DNA of 64,000 nt from G965215145 sp965215145 (lineage in GTDB: Bacteria > Bacteroidota > Rhodothermia > Rhodothermales > JANQRZ01): contig OZ244038.1 in assembly GCA_965215145.1 (NCBI GenBank), positions 682,001-746,000 of the forward strand, written 5' to 3'. Below are positions 34,859-43,731 of the stretch, piece after piece. Positions within the stretch are counted from its first letter, which is position 1. Every line of letters starts with the position of its first letter. The notes under the pieces are model-generated. The model was given only the letters and a program-made list of their open reading frames with translations, made no database searches and was not told where the DNA came from. The translations under genes and the position numbers were made by a program.

Positions 34859-36592
34859 ATGGCGAGGCGGGGGAGCAGCGGATCCCGCTCACCCACCACC
34901 AAACCCTTGACGGGCTACCGACCCTTCGCTACCCCGGCACGGCTTTTCTCGCTCCTCCTCGCGCTGGCCCTGTCCGGGCTCGGCACGGAGGCGCAGGCGC
35001 AGCTCAGCACGCTGCGGCTCGCTCCCTCCCTCCACGCCGGGCAGACCGCAAACGCGTTCGCGGAGTGGCGTGGGGCAGGGGGTCTTGGCGGGGTCGAGAT
35101 CGAAATCCCGCCGGGATGGACGGTCCGGGGGGTGACGGCGGTACGGGAGGGGGGCGAGGCGCCGACGCCGCTCACGCTGCGCCGCATGCGGGACGGCGTG
35201 GTCCGAGCCGTGCCTCCGGCGCCGCTGCGCGGGCGGCAGCACCTCGCGGTCACCCTCGAGGTCGGGCCGGGGCTGGGGTACCGCAGCGGCGCCCTCACGC
35301 CGTTGGACGCGCGGGGCTGGCCGATGCGCGCCCGGCGCGTGCCGTGGGAGCGGCTGATCGTCGAGGCGCTCCCGAGCCGCAACCCCGCCTTCCACCTCGG
35401 CGCCGGCGGCGAGCCGGTACTGCTCCGCCGCCGCGACCTCCCCAGCCTCGACCCGAGCGACCCGTTGACGGTCGAGCTCTGGCTCAAGACGACGGCCGCG
35501 GACGAGGTCGTCCTCTCGACGTGGGACGGGGAGCCCGAGCGCCCCTACCCGCTCGAAGTCGTGATCGACGGCCGCGGCCGCCTCGCCGTGTTCCACGGCC
35601 GGCCGGGGTACCACGAGTCGCTGGTCTCCGCGGCGCCGGTGGCCGACGGGGCGTGGCACCACGTGGCCCTCGTCAACGACCCCGAGGCGGCCCTGAGCCG
35701 GCTCCTCCTCGACGGCGTCGCGGTGGACTCCGTGCGGCTCCGCGATGCGGGCACGTTCAACACGATGCCGCTCGCGCTGGGGGGGCGCCCGCTGCGGCCG
35801 GGGCAGCCCCACCTCCGCCCCTTCTCCGGCTGGCTCGACGAGCTCCGCCTGTGGCCCGGCGCGCGCCCGCTCCCCGCCCTCCGGCGCGCGATGCGGACGC
35901 CCATCGAGGCCCTCCCCGACGGGGTCTTCTACCTTGACTTCGAGGAGCCGCTGGCGAACGAGGCGCTCGTCCGCCCGGTCGAGGGCGCGGTCCGCGCGCC
36001 GGGGGACCTCTCGTTTGCCTACCCCGTCGAGGCGTTCGAGGCGGAGGTCGAGGGGGCCGCCGTCGCGCTGCGGTGGCGCTCGAGGGACCGCCGCGTGCAG
36101 GAGTTCCTCGTCGAGCGCTCGACCGACGGGCAGCGGTTCGAGACCGTCGGGGCGGTCCGGCCGGACGACCGCGCGAGCCGCGGCTCGGACGGTGCCCTCC
36201 GCTTCGGCTACACCGACCTCCCGCCAGCCGGGCAGGTGCTGTACTACCGCGTCCGGCAGGTGGCCGACTCCGGGCTGGACCGGGTCTCGGGCACGCTCAA
36301 GCTCGGCCTCGGCGAGCGGGCCGACGAGGCCGGCCCGGTGGCCGTCTTCAACTCGCCCAACCCCTTCCGCAGCGCCACCGAGGTCGCGTTCGAGGTGGCG
36401 GAGGCCGGGCCGGTGGAGCTCTCCGTGTGGGACGTGGCCGGGAGCCGCGTGGCCGTGCTGGTCGACGACACCGTCCCGGCCGGCCGCCACAGCGTCCGCT
36501 TCGACGGGGGGGACCTCCCCAGCGGGATCTATGTCGTCCGGCTCCGCACGGAAGCGGGCCTGACGACGCACAAGATAGCCCTGACGCGGTAG
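34859..36592 (+). CDS. Secreted LamG-like protein with type IX secretion sorting domain
   Basis: 577 residues. A long basic n-region precedes the signal helix (FSLLLALALSGLGTEAQAQ). Residues about 200-370 are a LamG/concanavalin-like jelly roll (LTVELWLKTTAADEVVLSTW, then DGAWHHVALVNDPEAALSRL and SGWLDELRLWPGARPL), typical of sugar or protein binding. Next is a fibronectin-like stretch (VALRWRSRDRRVQEFLVERS) and the C-terminal sorting domain with SPNPFRSATEVAFEV, VWDVAGSRVAVLVD and LPSGIYVVRLRTEAG. It should cross the outer membrane by the Por system and be anchored or released. The start is the ATG at 34859, following the promoter-like box; in-frame starts further upstream would lie before that box. 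Confidence 0.8.
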   Translation: MARRGSSGSRSPTTKPLTGYRPFATPARLFSLLLALALSGLGTEAQAQLSTLRLAPSLHAGQTANAFAEWRGAGGLGGVEIEIPPGWTVRGVTAVREGGEAPTPLTLRRMRDGVVRAVPPAPLRGRQHLAVTLEVGPGLGYRSGALTPLDARGWPMRARRVPWERLIVEALPSRNPAFHLGAGGEPVLLRRRDLPSLDPSDPLTVELWLKTTAADEVVLSTWDGEPERPYPLEVVIDGRGRLAVFHGRPGYHESLVSAAPVADGAWHHVALVNDPEAALSRLLLDGVAVDSVRLRDAGTFNTMPLALGGRPLRPGQPHLRPFSGWLDELRLWPGARPLPALRRAMRTPIEALPDGVFYLDFEEPLANEALVRPVEGAVRAPGDLSFAYPVEAFEAEVEGAAVALRWRSRDRRVQEFLVERSTDGQRFETVGAVRPDDRASRGSDGALRFGYTDLPPAGQVLYYRVRQVADSGLDRVSGTLKLGLGERADEAGPVAVFNSPNPFRSATEVAFEVAEAGPVELSVWDVAGSRVAVLVDDTVPAGRHSVRFDGGDLPSGIYVVRLRTEAGLTTHKIALTR

Positions 36593-36675
36593 CGGGGCTC
36601 GGCGTAGGAGGGGGCCGGCGGTGGATCCGTGGGGGGCCTGTGGGGTTGGTTTCTCCTCACCCTCACCCCCACTCC

Positions 36676-37362
36676 ATGAAGCTGACGTACTTCGGCCACT
36701 CCGCCTTCCAGATCGAGACCGGCGGGGCCACGCTCCTCTTCGACCCCTTCATCTCGGACAACCCCCACGCCGAGGGCGTCGTCGCGGCGGACGCCCTCGA
36801 CCCCGACGTGCTGCTGCTCACCCACGCCCACGGGGACCACTGGGGGGACTCTCCGGCGATCATCGCGCGCGCAGAGCCCCTCGTCGTGGCGCCCTTCGAG
36901 ATCACCAACTACGTCGGCGACGAGCTCGGCCACGAGGACGTCCACCCGATGAACACGGGAGGAGCCGCCGACTTCGATTGGGGCCGGCTGACGCAGACGT
37001 GGGCGCGCCACTCCTCGTCGTTCCCCGACGGGACCTACGGCGGCAACCCGTCCGGCTACATCCTGGAGGCCGAGGGCGTCACGGTCTACGCCGCCGGCGA
37101 CACCGACCGCTTCGCCGAGATGGCGTGGTACGGCGAGGGCTTCGACATCGACGTGGCGCTGCTCCCCATCGGGGACGACTTCACGATGGGGCCGGCCGAG
37201 GCCGCGAAAGCCGCCGCGATGCTGAAGGCCGAGGTCGTCATCCCGATCCACTACGGCACCTTCCCCGTGCTGACGGGGACGCCGGGCGAGTTCGCCGAGC
37301 ACCTGGGCGGCTCGGGCCAAACGGCGCGGGCGCTGAACCCCGGCGAAACGCTGGAGTTGTAA
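36676..37362 (+). CDS. UPF0173-type metal-dependent hydrolase
   Basis: 228 residues of metallo-beta-lactamase fold, cytosolic. It shows MKLTYFGHSAFQIE at the start, the metal site LTHAHGDHWGD, further ligands in YAAGDTDRF and PIHYGTFP, and the GDDFTMGPAEAAKAAAMLKA segment that marks UPF0173. The length is standard. Substrate unknown. The final codons GAG TTG TAA provide the TTG of the next gene's candidate promoter, so the downstream gene probably has its own transcript. Confidence 0.92.
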   Translation: MKLTYFGHSAFQIETGGATLLFDPFISDNPHAEGVVAADALDPDVLLLTHAHGDHWGDSPAIIARAEPLVVAPFEITNYVGDELGHEDVHPMNTGGAADFDWGRLTQTWARHSSSFPDGTYGGNPSGYILEAEGVTVYAAGDTDRFAEMAWYGEGFDIDVALLPIGDDFTMGPAEAAKAAAMLKAEVVIPIHYGTFPVLTGTPGEFAEHLGGSGQTARALNPGETLEL

Positions 37363-37386
37363 CGGGCGGCGCGGGACATTAGCTTG
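37357..37386 (+). promoter_or_regulatory. Candidate promoter: TTG - 20 nt - TAGCTTG
   Basis: TTG at 37357-37359 overlaps the end of the UPF0173 gene, and TAGCTTG is at 37380-37386, with a spacer as in Bacteroidota promoters. The ATG of the next gene is 28 nt after the box begins. Confidence 0.5.
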
Positions 37387-37407
37387 CCGCGTGTTACCCC
37401 CGAACCC

Positions 37408-38376
37408 ATGAGCCGCCGGGCCCTCCTCGGACTGCTGATCCTCGCGGGCACGGCCACGATGCTGGCCGCGCCGGCCCACGCGCAGCGCCCCTTCGACACG
37501 CTCGACCCGTTCTACCAGGAGGAGTCGGCGCGGCGGGCGTTCTACGACGGGTTCGCGGCGTCGGCGGCCGTGGCGTACCGGGCGGGGGACCCCCTCGGCA
37601 CGGAGGTCGCCGAGCGCGGCCCCGTGGCGCTGTCCGTCCGGTTCGACTACGCGCTGGCGCGGCAGGTGGACGTGGCCGCCGTGTTCGACGTCAGCGGCGG
37701 CCTCGTCGGGACGCTCGGCGGCGGGCCGGTCCGGCTGAGCTGGGTCGTCGTCAAGCCGTACTGGCGCCACGGCTACACCGACTACGCCGTCCGCCTCGCC
37801 GTGGACCCCGCGACGGAGGGCGGCTTCGGGTTCCGGCAGACGGACCTCGCCTTCGTTTCGACCTCCGACCTCTCGCCGCGGCTCTCGTCCGACTTCGCCG
37901 TCGGCCTCCGCCGCGCGCGCGTGGGCGTCGAGCGCCTGGAGCTCCAGGAGGAGACGGTGCTCACCGAGGGCGCAGGCCCCGAGCCCGCCGCGCTCGACCC
38001 GACCGCCAACATCGTCCGCACCCGCGCCGTCGGCACCGAGATCCACGCGATGTGGGGCCACCGGCTCTGGCTCGACCCCGGCGGCTCGAACGTCTCCGTG
38101 ACGCTGCTCGGCGAGGTGATGGACTACGACCTCCTCCGCCTCCGGCCCCCCGTGGTCCCGTCGGCGGGGGCGGCCGAGGAGGACGAGCGGGCGACGGAGT
38201 TCCGGGGCGGCGTCGCCCGGCTTCGCGCGGGGTTCGAGTACGCCCGCCCGCGCTACCGCGTGGCGCCGTACCTCAGCCTCCCGCTCGTCCGCTGGGCCGC
38301 CGCCGACGGTGAGAGCCGGACGTGGGGGCCCCGGATCGACCACGCCCGCGCGGGCGTCCGGCTGACGCTGCGGTGA
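37408..38376 (+). CDS. Secreted protein, probable outer-membrane beta barrel
   Basis: 322 residues from ATG 37408, chosen for the signal peptide (SRRALLGLLILAGTATMLAA ending AHAQ). The mature part alternates amphipathic strands with acidic turns (LSVRFDYALARQVDVAAVFD; FRGGVARLRAGFEYARPRYR) and ends GVRLTLR. It lacks a terminal Phe but has an overall barrel-like pattern. No family recognised. Its own promoter candidate lies directly upstream. Confidence 0.6.
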   Translation: MSRRALLGLLILAGTATMLAAPAHAQRPFDTLDPFYQEESARRAFYDGFAASAAVAYRAGDPLGTEVAERGPVALSVRFDYALARQVDVAAVFDVSGGLVGTLGGGPVRLSWVVVKPYWRHGYTDYAVRLAVDPATEGGFGFRQTDLAFVSTSDLSPRLSSDFAVGLRRARVGVERLELQEETVLTEGAGPEPAALDPTANIVRTRAVGTEIHAMWGHRLWLDPGGSNVSVTLLGEVMDYDLLRLRPPVVPSAGAAEEDERATEFRGGVARLRAGFEYARPRYRVAPYLSLPLVRWAAADGESRTWGPRIDHARAGVRLTLR

Positions 38377-38427
38377 GGGGTCCCGACGCTGAGTCGTGAG
38401 TTAAGGGCGGACCGCCTGCTGCTCGCC

Positions 38428-38457
38428 TCCATGCTGATCGGGTCCATGCTGATCGGG
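38428..38457 (+). repeat. Tandem 15-bp duplication over a start codon
   Basis: TCCATGCTGATCGGG occurs twice in a row (38428-38442 and 38443-38457), duplicating the start codon of the phosphoesterase gene together with its next three codons. Confidence 0.9.
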
Positions 38458-38943
38458 ATCATCTCGGACACCCACAACTGGCTCCACCCCGCCGCGCCCG
38501 AGGCGCTGGCCGACTGCGACCTCATCCTCCACGCCGGCGACGTCGGGACGCCGGAGGTGCTCGACGCGCTGGAGGCCATCGGCCCGCCCGTCCGCGCCGT
38601 CTACGGCAACATCGACGGGGCCGCCGTCAAGCAGCGGGCGCCTGAGCATCAGCGGCTCCGGGTCGGGGGTGTGCGGATCTGGATGACTCACATCGGCGGG
38701 CGGCCGGGGCGGTGGGCGAAGGGGGTCGGGCCGGCGCTGCGTGCGGAGCGGCCGGACGTCTTCGTCTGCGGCCACAGCCACATCCTCCGCATCGAGCGGG
38801 TCCCGTCGCTCGGGCGGATGCTCTACCTCAACCCCGGCGCCGCCGGCCGGCAGGGGTTCCACACCGTCAAGACGTGCGTCCGCCTCGCCGTCGAGGCCGG
38901 TGCTGCGCGGCAGGTCGAGGTCGTCCATCTCGACGGCGACTGA
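38431..38943 (+). CDS. YfcE/MJ0936-type metallophosphoesterase
   Basis: 170 residues (165 if the second ATG at 38446 is used). All five metallophosphoesterase motifs are seen: GIISDTHN, LILHAGDVG, VYGNID, WMTHIGG and VCGHSHILR. Family enzymes are two-metal phosphodiesterases with loosely defined substrates. The two start codons result from a 15-bp tandem repeat; the second gives the canonical start MLIGIISDTHN, so it is the likelier ancestral start. The next gene is convergent. Confidence 0.92.
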   Translation: MLIGSMLIGIISDTHNWLHPAAPEALADCDLILHAGDVGTPEVLDALEAIGPPVRAVYGNIDGAAVKQRAPEHQRLRVGGVRIWMTHIGGRPGRWAKGVGPALRAERPDVFVCGHSHILRIERVPSLGRMLYLNPGAAGRQGFHTVKTCVRLAVEAGAARQVEVVHLDGD

Positions 38944-38962
38944 GCCGAGGTGGGCGCTGGGC

Positions 38963-39658
38963 TTAGGCGGCCTGCGTCTGCTGCCCGTTGGCCGGCTGGT
39001 CCTGCCCCGTCTGCTCCTGGTAGTCCTCCCAGTCGGCCAAGAACTTCTCCAGGCCGCGGTCGGTGAGCGGGTGCTGGATCAGCTTCTTGATCACGCCCAG
39101 CGGGATCGTCGCCACGTCGGCGCCGGCCTCGGCGGCCTCGACGACATGGAGCGGGTGGCGGATGCTCGCGGCCAGCACCTCCGTCTCCAGGCCGTAGTTG
39201 TCGTAGATCTCGACGATCGAGCGGACGAGGTCCATCCCCGTCTGCGAGATGTCGTCGAGGCGCCCGATGAACGGGGAGATGAACGTGGCCCCGGCCTTCG
39301 CAGCGATGAGCGCCTGCGTCGGAGAGAAGCAGAGGGTGCAGTTCGTCTTGATGCCCTCCTCGGAGAACGTCTTGATGGCCTTGATGCCGTCGAGGATGAG
39401 GGGCACCTTGACGACGACGTTGTCGGCGAGGTCGGCGAGCGTACGGCCCTCGCGGAGGATGCCCTCGTAGTCCGTGGCCGTGACCTCGGCGGACACGTCG
39501 CCGTCGACGATCTCGCAGATGGCCTGGATGTGCGCGTGGAAGTCGGCCGCGCCGGCCTTCTTCATCAGCGAGGGGTTGGTCGTGACGCCGTCGAGGACGC
39601 CCATGTCGGCGGCCTCGCGGATCTCGTCGAGGACGGCGGTGTCGATAAAGAACTTCAT
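38963..39658 (-). CDS. Transaldolase / fructose-6-phosphate aldolase family (TalC/FSA)
   Basis: 231 residues from ATG 39658 (MKFFIDTAVLDEIREAADMG), the usual start for this short transaldolase family. The Schiff-base lysine is Lys84 in NVVVKVPLI, and the core VTTNPSLMKK, TLCFSPTQALIAAKAGATFI and SPFIGRLDD is intact. It transfers dihydroxyacetone units in the pentose phosphate pathway or cleaves fructose-6-phosphate; sequence alone does not decide. The Gln-rich tail (QTGQDQPANGQQTQAA) is an extension beyond the normal end. Confidence 0.92.
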   Translation of the reverse strand: MKFFIDTAVLDEIREAADMGVLDGVTTNPSLMKKAGAADFHAHIQAICEIVDGDVSAEVTATDYEGILREGRTLADLADNVVVKVPLILDGIKAIKTFSEEGIKTNCTLCFSPTQALIAAKAGATFISPFIGRLDDISQTGMDLVRSIVEIYDNYGLETEVLAASIRHPLHVVEAAEAGADVATIPLGVIKKLIQHPLTDRGLEKFLADWEDYQEQTGQDQPANGQQTQAA

Positions 39659-39795
39659 GGCAGGCGGAGGCTGGAGGAGGCGAAGGGAGGTCTTCAACGC
39701 GGGCGCCGCTCAGCGCGTTCTCCCGCACCGCGGTTTCACGCAAGCGACCCGTTGGCCCGATCTTCCACCCCGCCCGTCTCTCGCCCCTCCACCCA

Positions 39796-41043
39796 ATGCA
39801 CCTCTGCCTGTTCGAGGACGCCACCGTCCGCCACCTCGCCCCGCTCACCCTCACCCGCCACGCCGCCGACCTCCGGCTCGGGATGCACACCGTCGCCGAG
39901 ATGCACCGGCGGGCGTTCCGGCCGGCCGGGCTCGCCTTTCACGCACGCCCACTCGTCGCCGCCGTGACGCAGCAGGAGCACCCAGACGCCACCGTCAACG
40001 CGCTGCCCGGCGGCGACGGGGTGCTGTTCGTCAACGCCCGCTACGTGCCGGCCGAGGGCGACCTCCTCGACCGCCTCCGCGCGGCGGCCCAGCCCGGCGA
40101 GCCGGCGACGGCCTTCCTACAAAACGACGCGCTCGTCGCCGCGTGGCACCCGAGCCCACCGGCCGACCTCATCGAGGCCGCGTTCGTCGGACCGTCTCAG
40201 TTCGAGGGGATGCAGGAGGAACGGGTCGAGGGGGCGAGGCTCATCAGCCGGCTGTGGGACCTGATCGACGGCGTCGAAGAGCAGGTGGCCCGCGACTTCG
40301 CGGCGCTCGGGCAGCGGGGCATTGATGGGGCCGAGGTCCACGACGGCGCGCTCGTCGTGGGGGACGACGTGTTCCTCGCGCCCGGCGCGCGGATCCTGCC
40401 CGGCGCCGTCGTCAGCGCGGCCGACGGGCCGGTCTTCGTAGGGGAGGGCGCGACGGTCGAGGAGAACGCCGTCGTGAAGGGGCCCTGCTACCTCGGCCCG
40501 AAGGCCACCGTGAAGGCGATGGCGCGGGTGGACGGCAGCGCCCTCGGGGTCCACGGCAAGGTCGGCGGGGAGGTCCACGCGAGTGTCGTCCACTCCCTCT
40601 CCAACAAGGGCCACGACGGCTACCTCGGCAACTCGTACCTCGGGCGGTGGTGCAACCTCGGCGCCGACACCAACACGAGCAACCTCAAGAACGACTACGG
40701 CGAGGTCACCGTGTTCGACCCCGTGGCGGGGGAGTTCGTGGGGACGGGGCGGCAGTTCGCCGGGCTCTTCATGGCCGACCATGCGAAGTGCGCCATCAAC
40801 ACGGCGTTCAACACGGGCACCGTCGTCGGCGTCTCGTGCAACCTGTTCGGGGCGGGCTTCCCGCCGCGCCACATCCCCAGCTTCTCGTGGGGCGGCGCCG
40901 AGCGGACGATCACCTACCGCCTCGCGAAGGCGCTGCGCGTGGCCGAGGCCGTGATGTCCCGCCGCGGCGTCCCCCTCACCGACGCCGACCGGGCGATGCT
41001 GACGGCGGTCTACGAAGGGACGGCGGAGGCGCGGGGGGATTAA
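39796..41043 (+). CDS. GlmU-like sugar nucleotidyltransferase/acetyltransferase (alternative bacteroidetal type)
   Basis: 415 residues. The N-terminal half (MHLCLFEDATVRHLAPLTLT then RHAADLRLGMHTVAEM) is the divergent nucleotidyltransferase-like domain seen in the alternative GlmU family of Bacteroidota. The C-terminal half is a left-handed beta helix of hexapeptides (VFLAPGARILPGAVV, VFVGEGATVEENAVV) with YLGNSYLGRWCNLGADTNTS and an acyltransferase-like end. The proposed role is UDP-N-acetylglucosamine synthesis for the cell wall; which half is active here is uncertain. It is monocistronic between convergent and unrelated genes. Confidence 0.85.
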   Translation: MHLCLFEDATVRHLAPLTLTRHAADLRLGMHTVAEMHRRAFRPAGLAFHARPLVAAVTQQEHPDATVNALPGGDGVLFVNARYVPAEGDLLDRLRAAAQPGEPATAFLQNDALVAAWHPSPPADLIEAAFVGPSQFEGMQEERVEGARLISRLWDLIDGVEEQVARDFAALGQRGIDGAEVHDGALVVGDDVFLAPGARILPGAVVSAADGPVFVGEGATVEENAVVKGPCYLGPKATVKAMARVDGSALGVHGKVGGEVHASVVHSLSNKGHDGYLGNSYLGRWCNLGADTNTSNLKNDYGEVTVFDPVAGEFVGTGRQFAGLFMADHAKCAINTAFNTGTVVGVSCNLFGAGFPPRHIPSFSWGGAERTITYRLAKALRVAEAVMSRRGVPLTDADRAMLTAVYEGTAEARGD

Positions 41044-41065
41044 CGGGGTATCCGGGATCGCCCCG

Positions 41066-41096
41066 TTGTCCTAACCCCACTTGAGGCCGTAGCATC
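41066..41096 (+). promoter_or_regulatory. Candidate promoter: TTG - 21 nt - TAGCATC
   Basis: TTG at 41066-41068, TAGCATC at 41090-41096, then the ATG at 41123. It has the same layout as at 34773 and 37357 with one mismatch in the -7 box. Confidence 0.4.
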
Positions 41097-41122
41097 GGGA
41101 TTCCGAACCTCCCCGACTGCCG

Positions 41123-42760
41123 ATGCGCCTCCGCCTCGCTGCCTTCCTCTTCCTGCTCCTCTTCCTGCTCCTCCCCCCCGGCTTCGCCGCTGCGCAGGAC
41201 ACCGGGCTCCCCTTCACCGTCGAGATCGTCGAGCGGGACCGGCCGGACTTCCCGGCGCTGCACTCGTTCGCGTGGGGGGAGGACGGCGGGCGCTGGCTCC
41301 TCGTCGCCGGCCGTACCGACGGCCTCCACGGCTTCGGCGACGACCCCTTCCCGACGGCGTTTGCCAACGACCGGCTGTGGGTCGTGGACCCCGAGACGGG
41401 CGAGGCGTGGTCGGCCGGGCTCGACGGGCTGCCCGACGATGTGGCCGAAAGCCTTCAGGTCACGAACCCGCAGTGGCACCAGGAGGACGACGTGCTCTAC
41501 GTCGTCGGCGGCTACGGCCACAGCGACGCGGCCGGCACGATGGTCACCTTCAGCACGCTCACCGCGTTCGACGTCCCCGCGGTGATCGACGCCATCGTCA
41601 ACGGCGGTGACCCCGCAGACCACATCCGCCAGACGACCGACGACCGCCTCCGCGTCACCGGCGGCGAGCTGTTCCAGATCGGCGGGGAGTACTACCTCGT
41701 CGGCGGGCAGCGCTTCGACGGCGAGTACAGCGGCCCCGGCAGCGAGTTCGAGCAGGAGTACACCTCCGAGATCCGCGCCTTCGACATCGAGGACGGCGAC
41801 TCCGGCCTCCCCCGCGTCGCCGACTACGCCGTGCGCGTCTCGGACGACGACCAGCTCCACCGCCGCGACTTCGCCGGCGCCCCGTTCATCGACGCCGACG
41901 GCCGCGCGGGGATCGCCGTCTACGGCGGCGTCTTCCGCCCCGACGTCGACCTCCCCTACCTCAGCCCGATCTACTTCGTCCCCGACGACCCCGACCGCGC
42001 CTACGCCGTCGCCGAGTTCGAGCAGCAGATCGCGCACTACACCGCCCCCACGCTCCCGCTCTACGACGCCGCCACCGGCGCGACGCACACGACGATCTTC
42101 GGCGGGATGGGGCTCTACTTCGTGGACGACGCCACCGGCGAGGTCTCTGATCCCGACCCCCGCGTCCCCTTCATCGATGACGTCACCACCGTCACCCGCG
42201 CCGCCGACGGCGCGACCTCCGAGACCATCCAGGACTTCTCGATGCCGACGTTCCTCGGCACCAACGCCATCTTCGTCGCCGACCCCGATGCTCCGCACGT
42301 CGAAGGCACCGAGGTGATCGCGCTCGGGGGACTCGACGGGCGCACCCTCGTCGGGCGGATCTACGGTGGCCTCGAGGCCACCACCCCGAACCCCGGCCGA
42401 TTTGGGGGGGACGGCGGAGAGTCCTTCCCGAGTTGGCGGCTGTTCGAGGTCTACGTCACCCCGCGGAGCACGTCCGCCGAGCCCGGCGCCGCCACGGCGT
42501 TCGAGGTCGAGGGGCCGTACCCCAACCCCTTCGTCGGGTCCACCGCCGTCGCCGTCGTGCTGGACCGCCCGGAGGCGGTGCGGGTCGAGGCGTTCGACGC
42601 GCTCGGCCGGCGCGTCGCCGTGCTCTTCGACGGTCCGCTCGCGGCCAACCGCCGCCACACGTTCGAGCTCGACGGGGCGGGGCTGCCGGCGGGGGCATAC
42701 CTCGTCCGCCTCACCGGCGAGACCTTCCGTGCCACCCGCGCCGCCGTCCGCGTGCGGTGA
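41123..42760 (+). CDS. Secreted Kelch-like propeller protein with sorting domain
   Basis: 545 residues. The signal peptide is LAAFLFLLLFLLLPPGFAAAQ. The body shows Kelch-like blades (RWLLVAGRTDGLHGFGDDPF, VLYVVGGYGHSDAAGTMV, YYLVGGQRFDGEYSGPGSEF, GIAVYGGVFRPDVDLPYL, TTIFGGMGLYFVDDATGEV), suggesting a six- or seven-bladed propeller. The last 80 residues are a type IX sorting domain (GPYPNPFVGSTAVAVV; VEAFDALGRRVAVLFDG; LPAGAYLVRLTGETF). It is exported to the surface; ligand unknown. It follows a candidate promoter and ends at the border of an accessory zone. Confidence 0.8.
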   Translation: MRLRLAAFLFLLLFLLLPPGFAAAQDTGLPFTVEIVERDRPDFPALHSFAWGEDGGRWLLVAGRTDGLHGFGDDPFPTAFANDRLWVVDPETGEAWSAGLDGLPDDVAESLQVTNPQWHQEDDVLYVVGGYGHSDAAGTMVTFSTLTAFDVPAVIDAIVNGGDPADHIRQTTDDRLRVTGGELFQIGGEYYLVGGQRFDGEYSGPGSEFEQEYTSEIRAFDIEDGDSGLPRVADYAVRVSDDDQLHRRDFAGAPFIDADGRAGIAVYGGVFRPDVDLPYLSPIYFVPDDPDRAYAVAEFEQQIAHYTAPTLPLYDAATGATHTTIFGGMGLYFVDDATGEVSDPDPRVPFIDDVTTVTRAADGATSETIQDFSMPTFLGTNAIFVADPDAPHVEGTEVIALGGLDGRTLVGRIYGGLEATTPNPGRFGGDGGESFPSWRLFEVYVTPRSTSAEPGAATAFEVEGPYPNPFVGSTAVAVVLDRPEAVRVEAFDALGRRVAVLFDGPLAANRRHTFELDGAGLPAGAYLVRLTGETFRATRAAVRVR

Positions 42761-43032
42761 ACGAGCACCCGCTTATTCTAAGCGGTGGTAGCGTCTTGCG
42801 AACCCGGCACCGGCCGCCGCCGTCAGGATGAGGCCGCCCGCCTCAGCCAGATCGAGCGGCGGTTACCGAAGTCGATCCACGCGGTGACGGCTCGCGGGTT
42901 CGAGTTGAAGGCGTTCCTATTCCTGCTCTCGCTCAGTCTCGGCGGGCTGATGTAGGGCGCAACTTGGGTTTGTTAGGTGGCGCTGCGCCAAGCTCATGAC
43001 TCCGAACGTTAACGACACCCAGCATATCTAGC
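42761..43032. other. Spacer at the start of the accessory zone
   Basis: Mostly featureless. A GTG-initiated frame at 42785-42955 (56 codons) reads LSQIERRLPKSIHAVTARGF followed by a hydrophobic end LKAFLFLLSLSLGGLM, possibly the tail of a lost membrane protein. It has no convincing start signal, so I leave it unannotated as a gene. Confidence 0.35.
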
Positions 43033-43731
43033 CTATCTATTAACGACCGCTAACGTAGCAGCGGCAATCGTCAAGGCGATGATTACCAAGGAGGTTTTCG
43101 GGTGGACAAAGGACCGCCGCATCATCGCTTTGAGCGTTTCGTCGCCTGCGTTCAGATGCGGGAACTCGATACCCTTTGGCGGTTCGCATCCCAAGAACTC
43201 GCAGAGCGGCCCCCATCCTTCGTCCACTCGAAATATCAGCAGCCGATCATCGGGGACTATTTCCTTAACTCGTTTATTATGATCATTGAATACATTAATG
43301 CACGCAGGTTTGTCATTTGTATTAAGCCCATTCTGAGTCATGAGCTTTTTGCTCAGTCTAATAAACTTCTTAAATTTCGTTGCAAACAATATAGGCTTAT
43401 GGAATGAGGTCACTGTATCGCTTAGCACTTTCAGGCTTGAGTACCATTTCTCTGGATCTCGAACGGTTAAAATGACTTTCGCGTTAGGATATTGATTCAT
43501 TAGATCCTCATAGTAAAAGCATGCTGGCGCGTCGACGGTTGCGTCGAAATCACGGAATAAAGATTCCCATTTAATTTCGCTTCGACCGTTGATAAATCTA
43601 CTCCATGTGTTTAAGTGCCCCCTCTTAACTGGCACCTCCTTCATGTGGTAGCAGCGGTACCCCAGCAGCCTCAAGGCCTCTTGGGTAGACATAGTGCCTG
43701 TTCTCGGATATCCGGCGCCAATTATCTTCAC
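43033..43731 (-). CDS. Sulfotransferase-family protein with C-terminal membrane anchor
   Basis: 232 residues. The 5'-PSB loop lies in the opening MKIIGAGYPRTGTMSTQEAL, and the 3'-PB type segment in VILTVRDPEKWYSSLKVLSD, as in the Sulfotransfer_4-like family (similar to those acting on lipids or unknown acceptors). It would use PAPS as sulfate donor. A C-terminal hydrophobic helix (TSLVIIALTIAAATLAVVNR) suggests tail anchoring. The gene is clearly AT-richer, with Lys/Asn/Ile codons not used by its neighbours, a sign of recent transfer. No PAPS synthesis genes are nearby. Confidence 0.85.
   Translation of the reverse strand: MKIIGAGYPRTGTMSTQEALRLLGYRCYHMKEVPVKRGHLNTWSRFINGRSEIKWESLFRDFDATVDAPACFYYEDLMNQYPNAKVILTVRDPEKWYSSLKVLSDTVTSFHKPILFATKFKKFIRLSKKLMTQNGLNTNDKPACINVFNDHNKRVKEIVPDDRLLIFRVDEGWGPLCEFLGCEPPKGIEFPHLNAGDETLKAMMRRSFVHPKTSLVIIALTIAAATLAVVNR

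Noticed and set aside
16963..43731. An olefin-synthase-like pathway from the FAAL-PKS and the sulfotransferase
   Set aside because: Cyanobacterial olefin synthase has the sulfotransferase and thioesterase in the same enzyme. Here the sulfotransferase is 19 kb away, of another family type, AT-rich and membrane-anchored.
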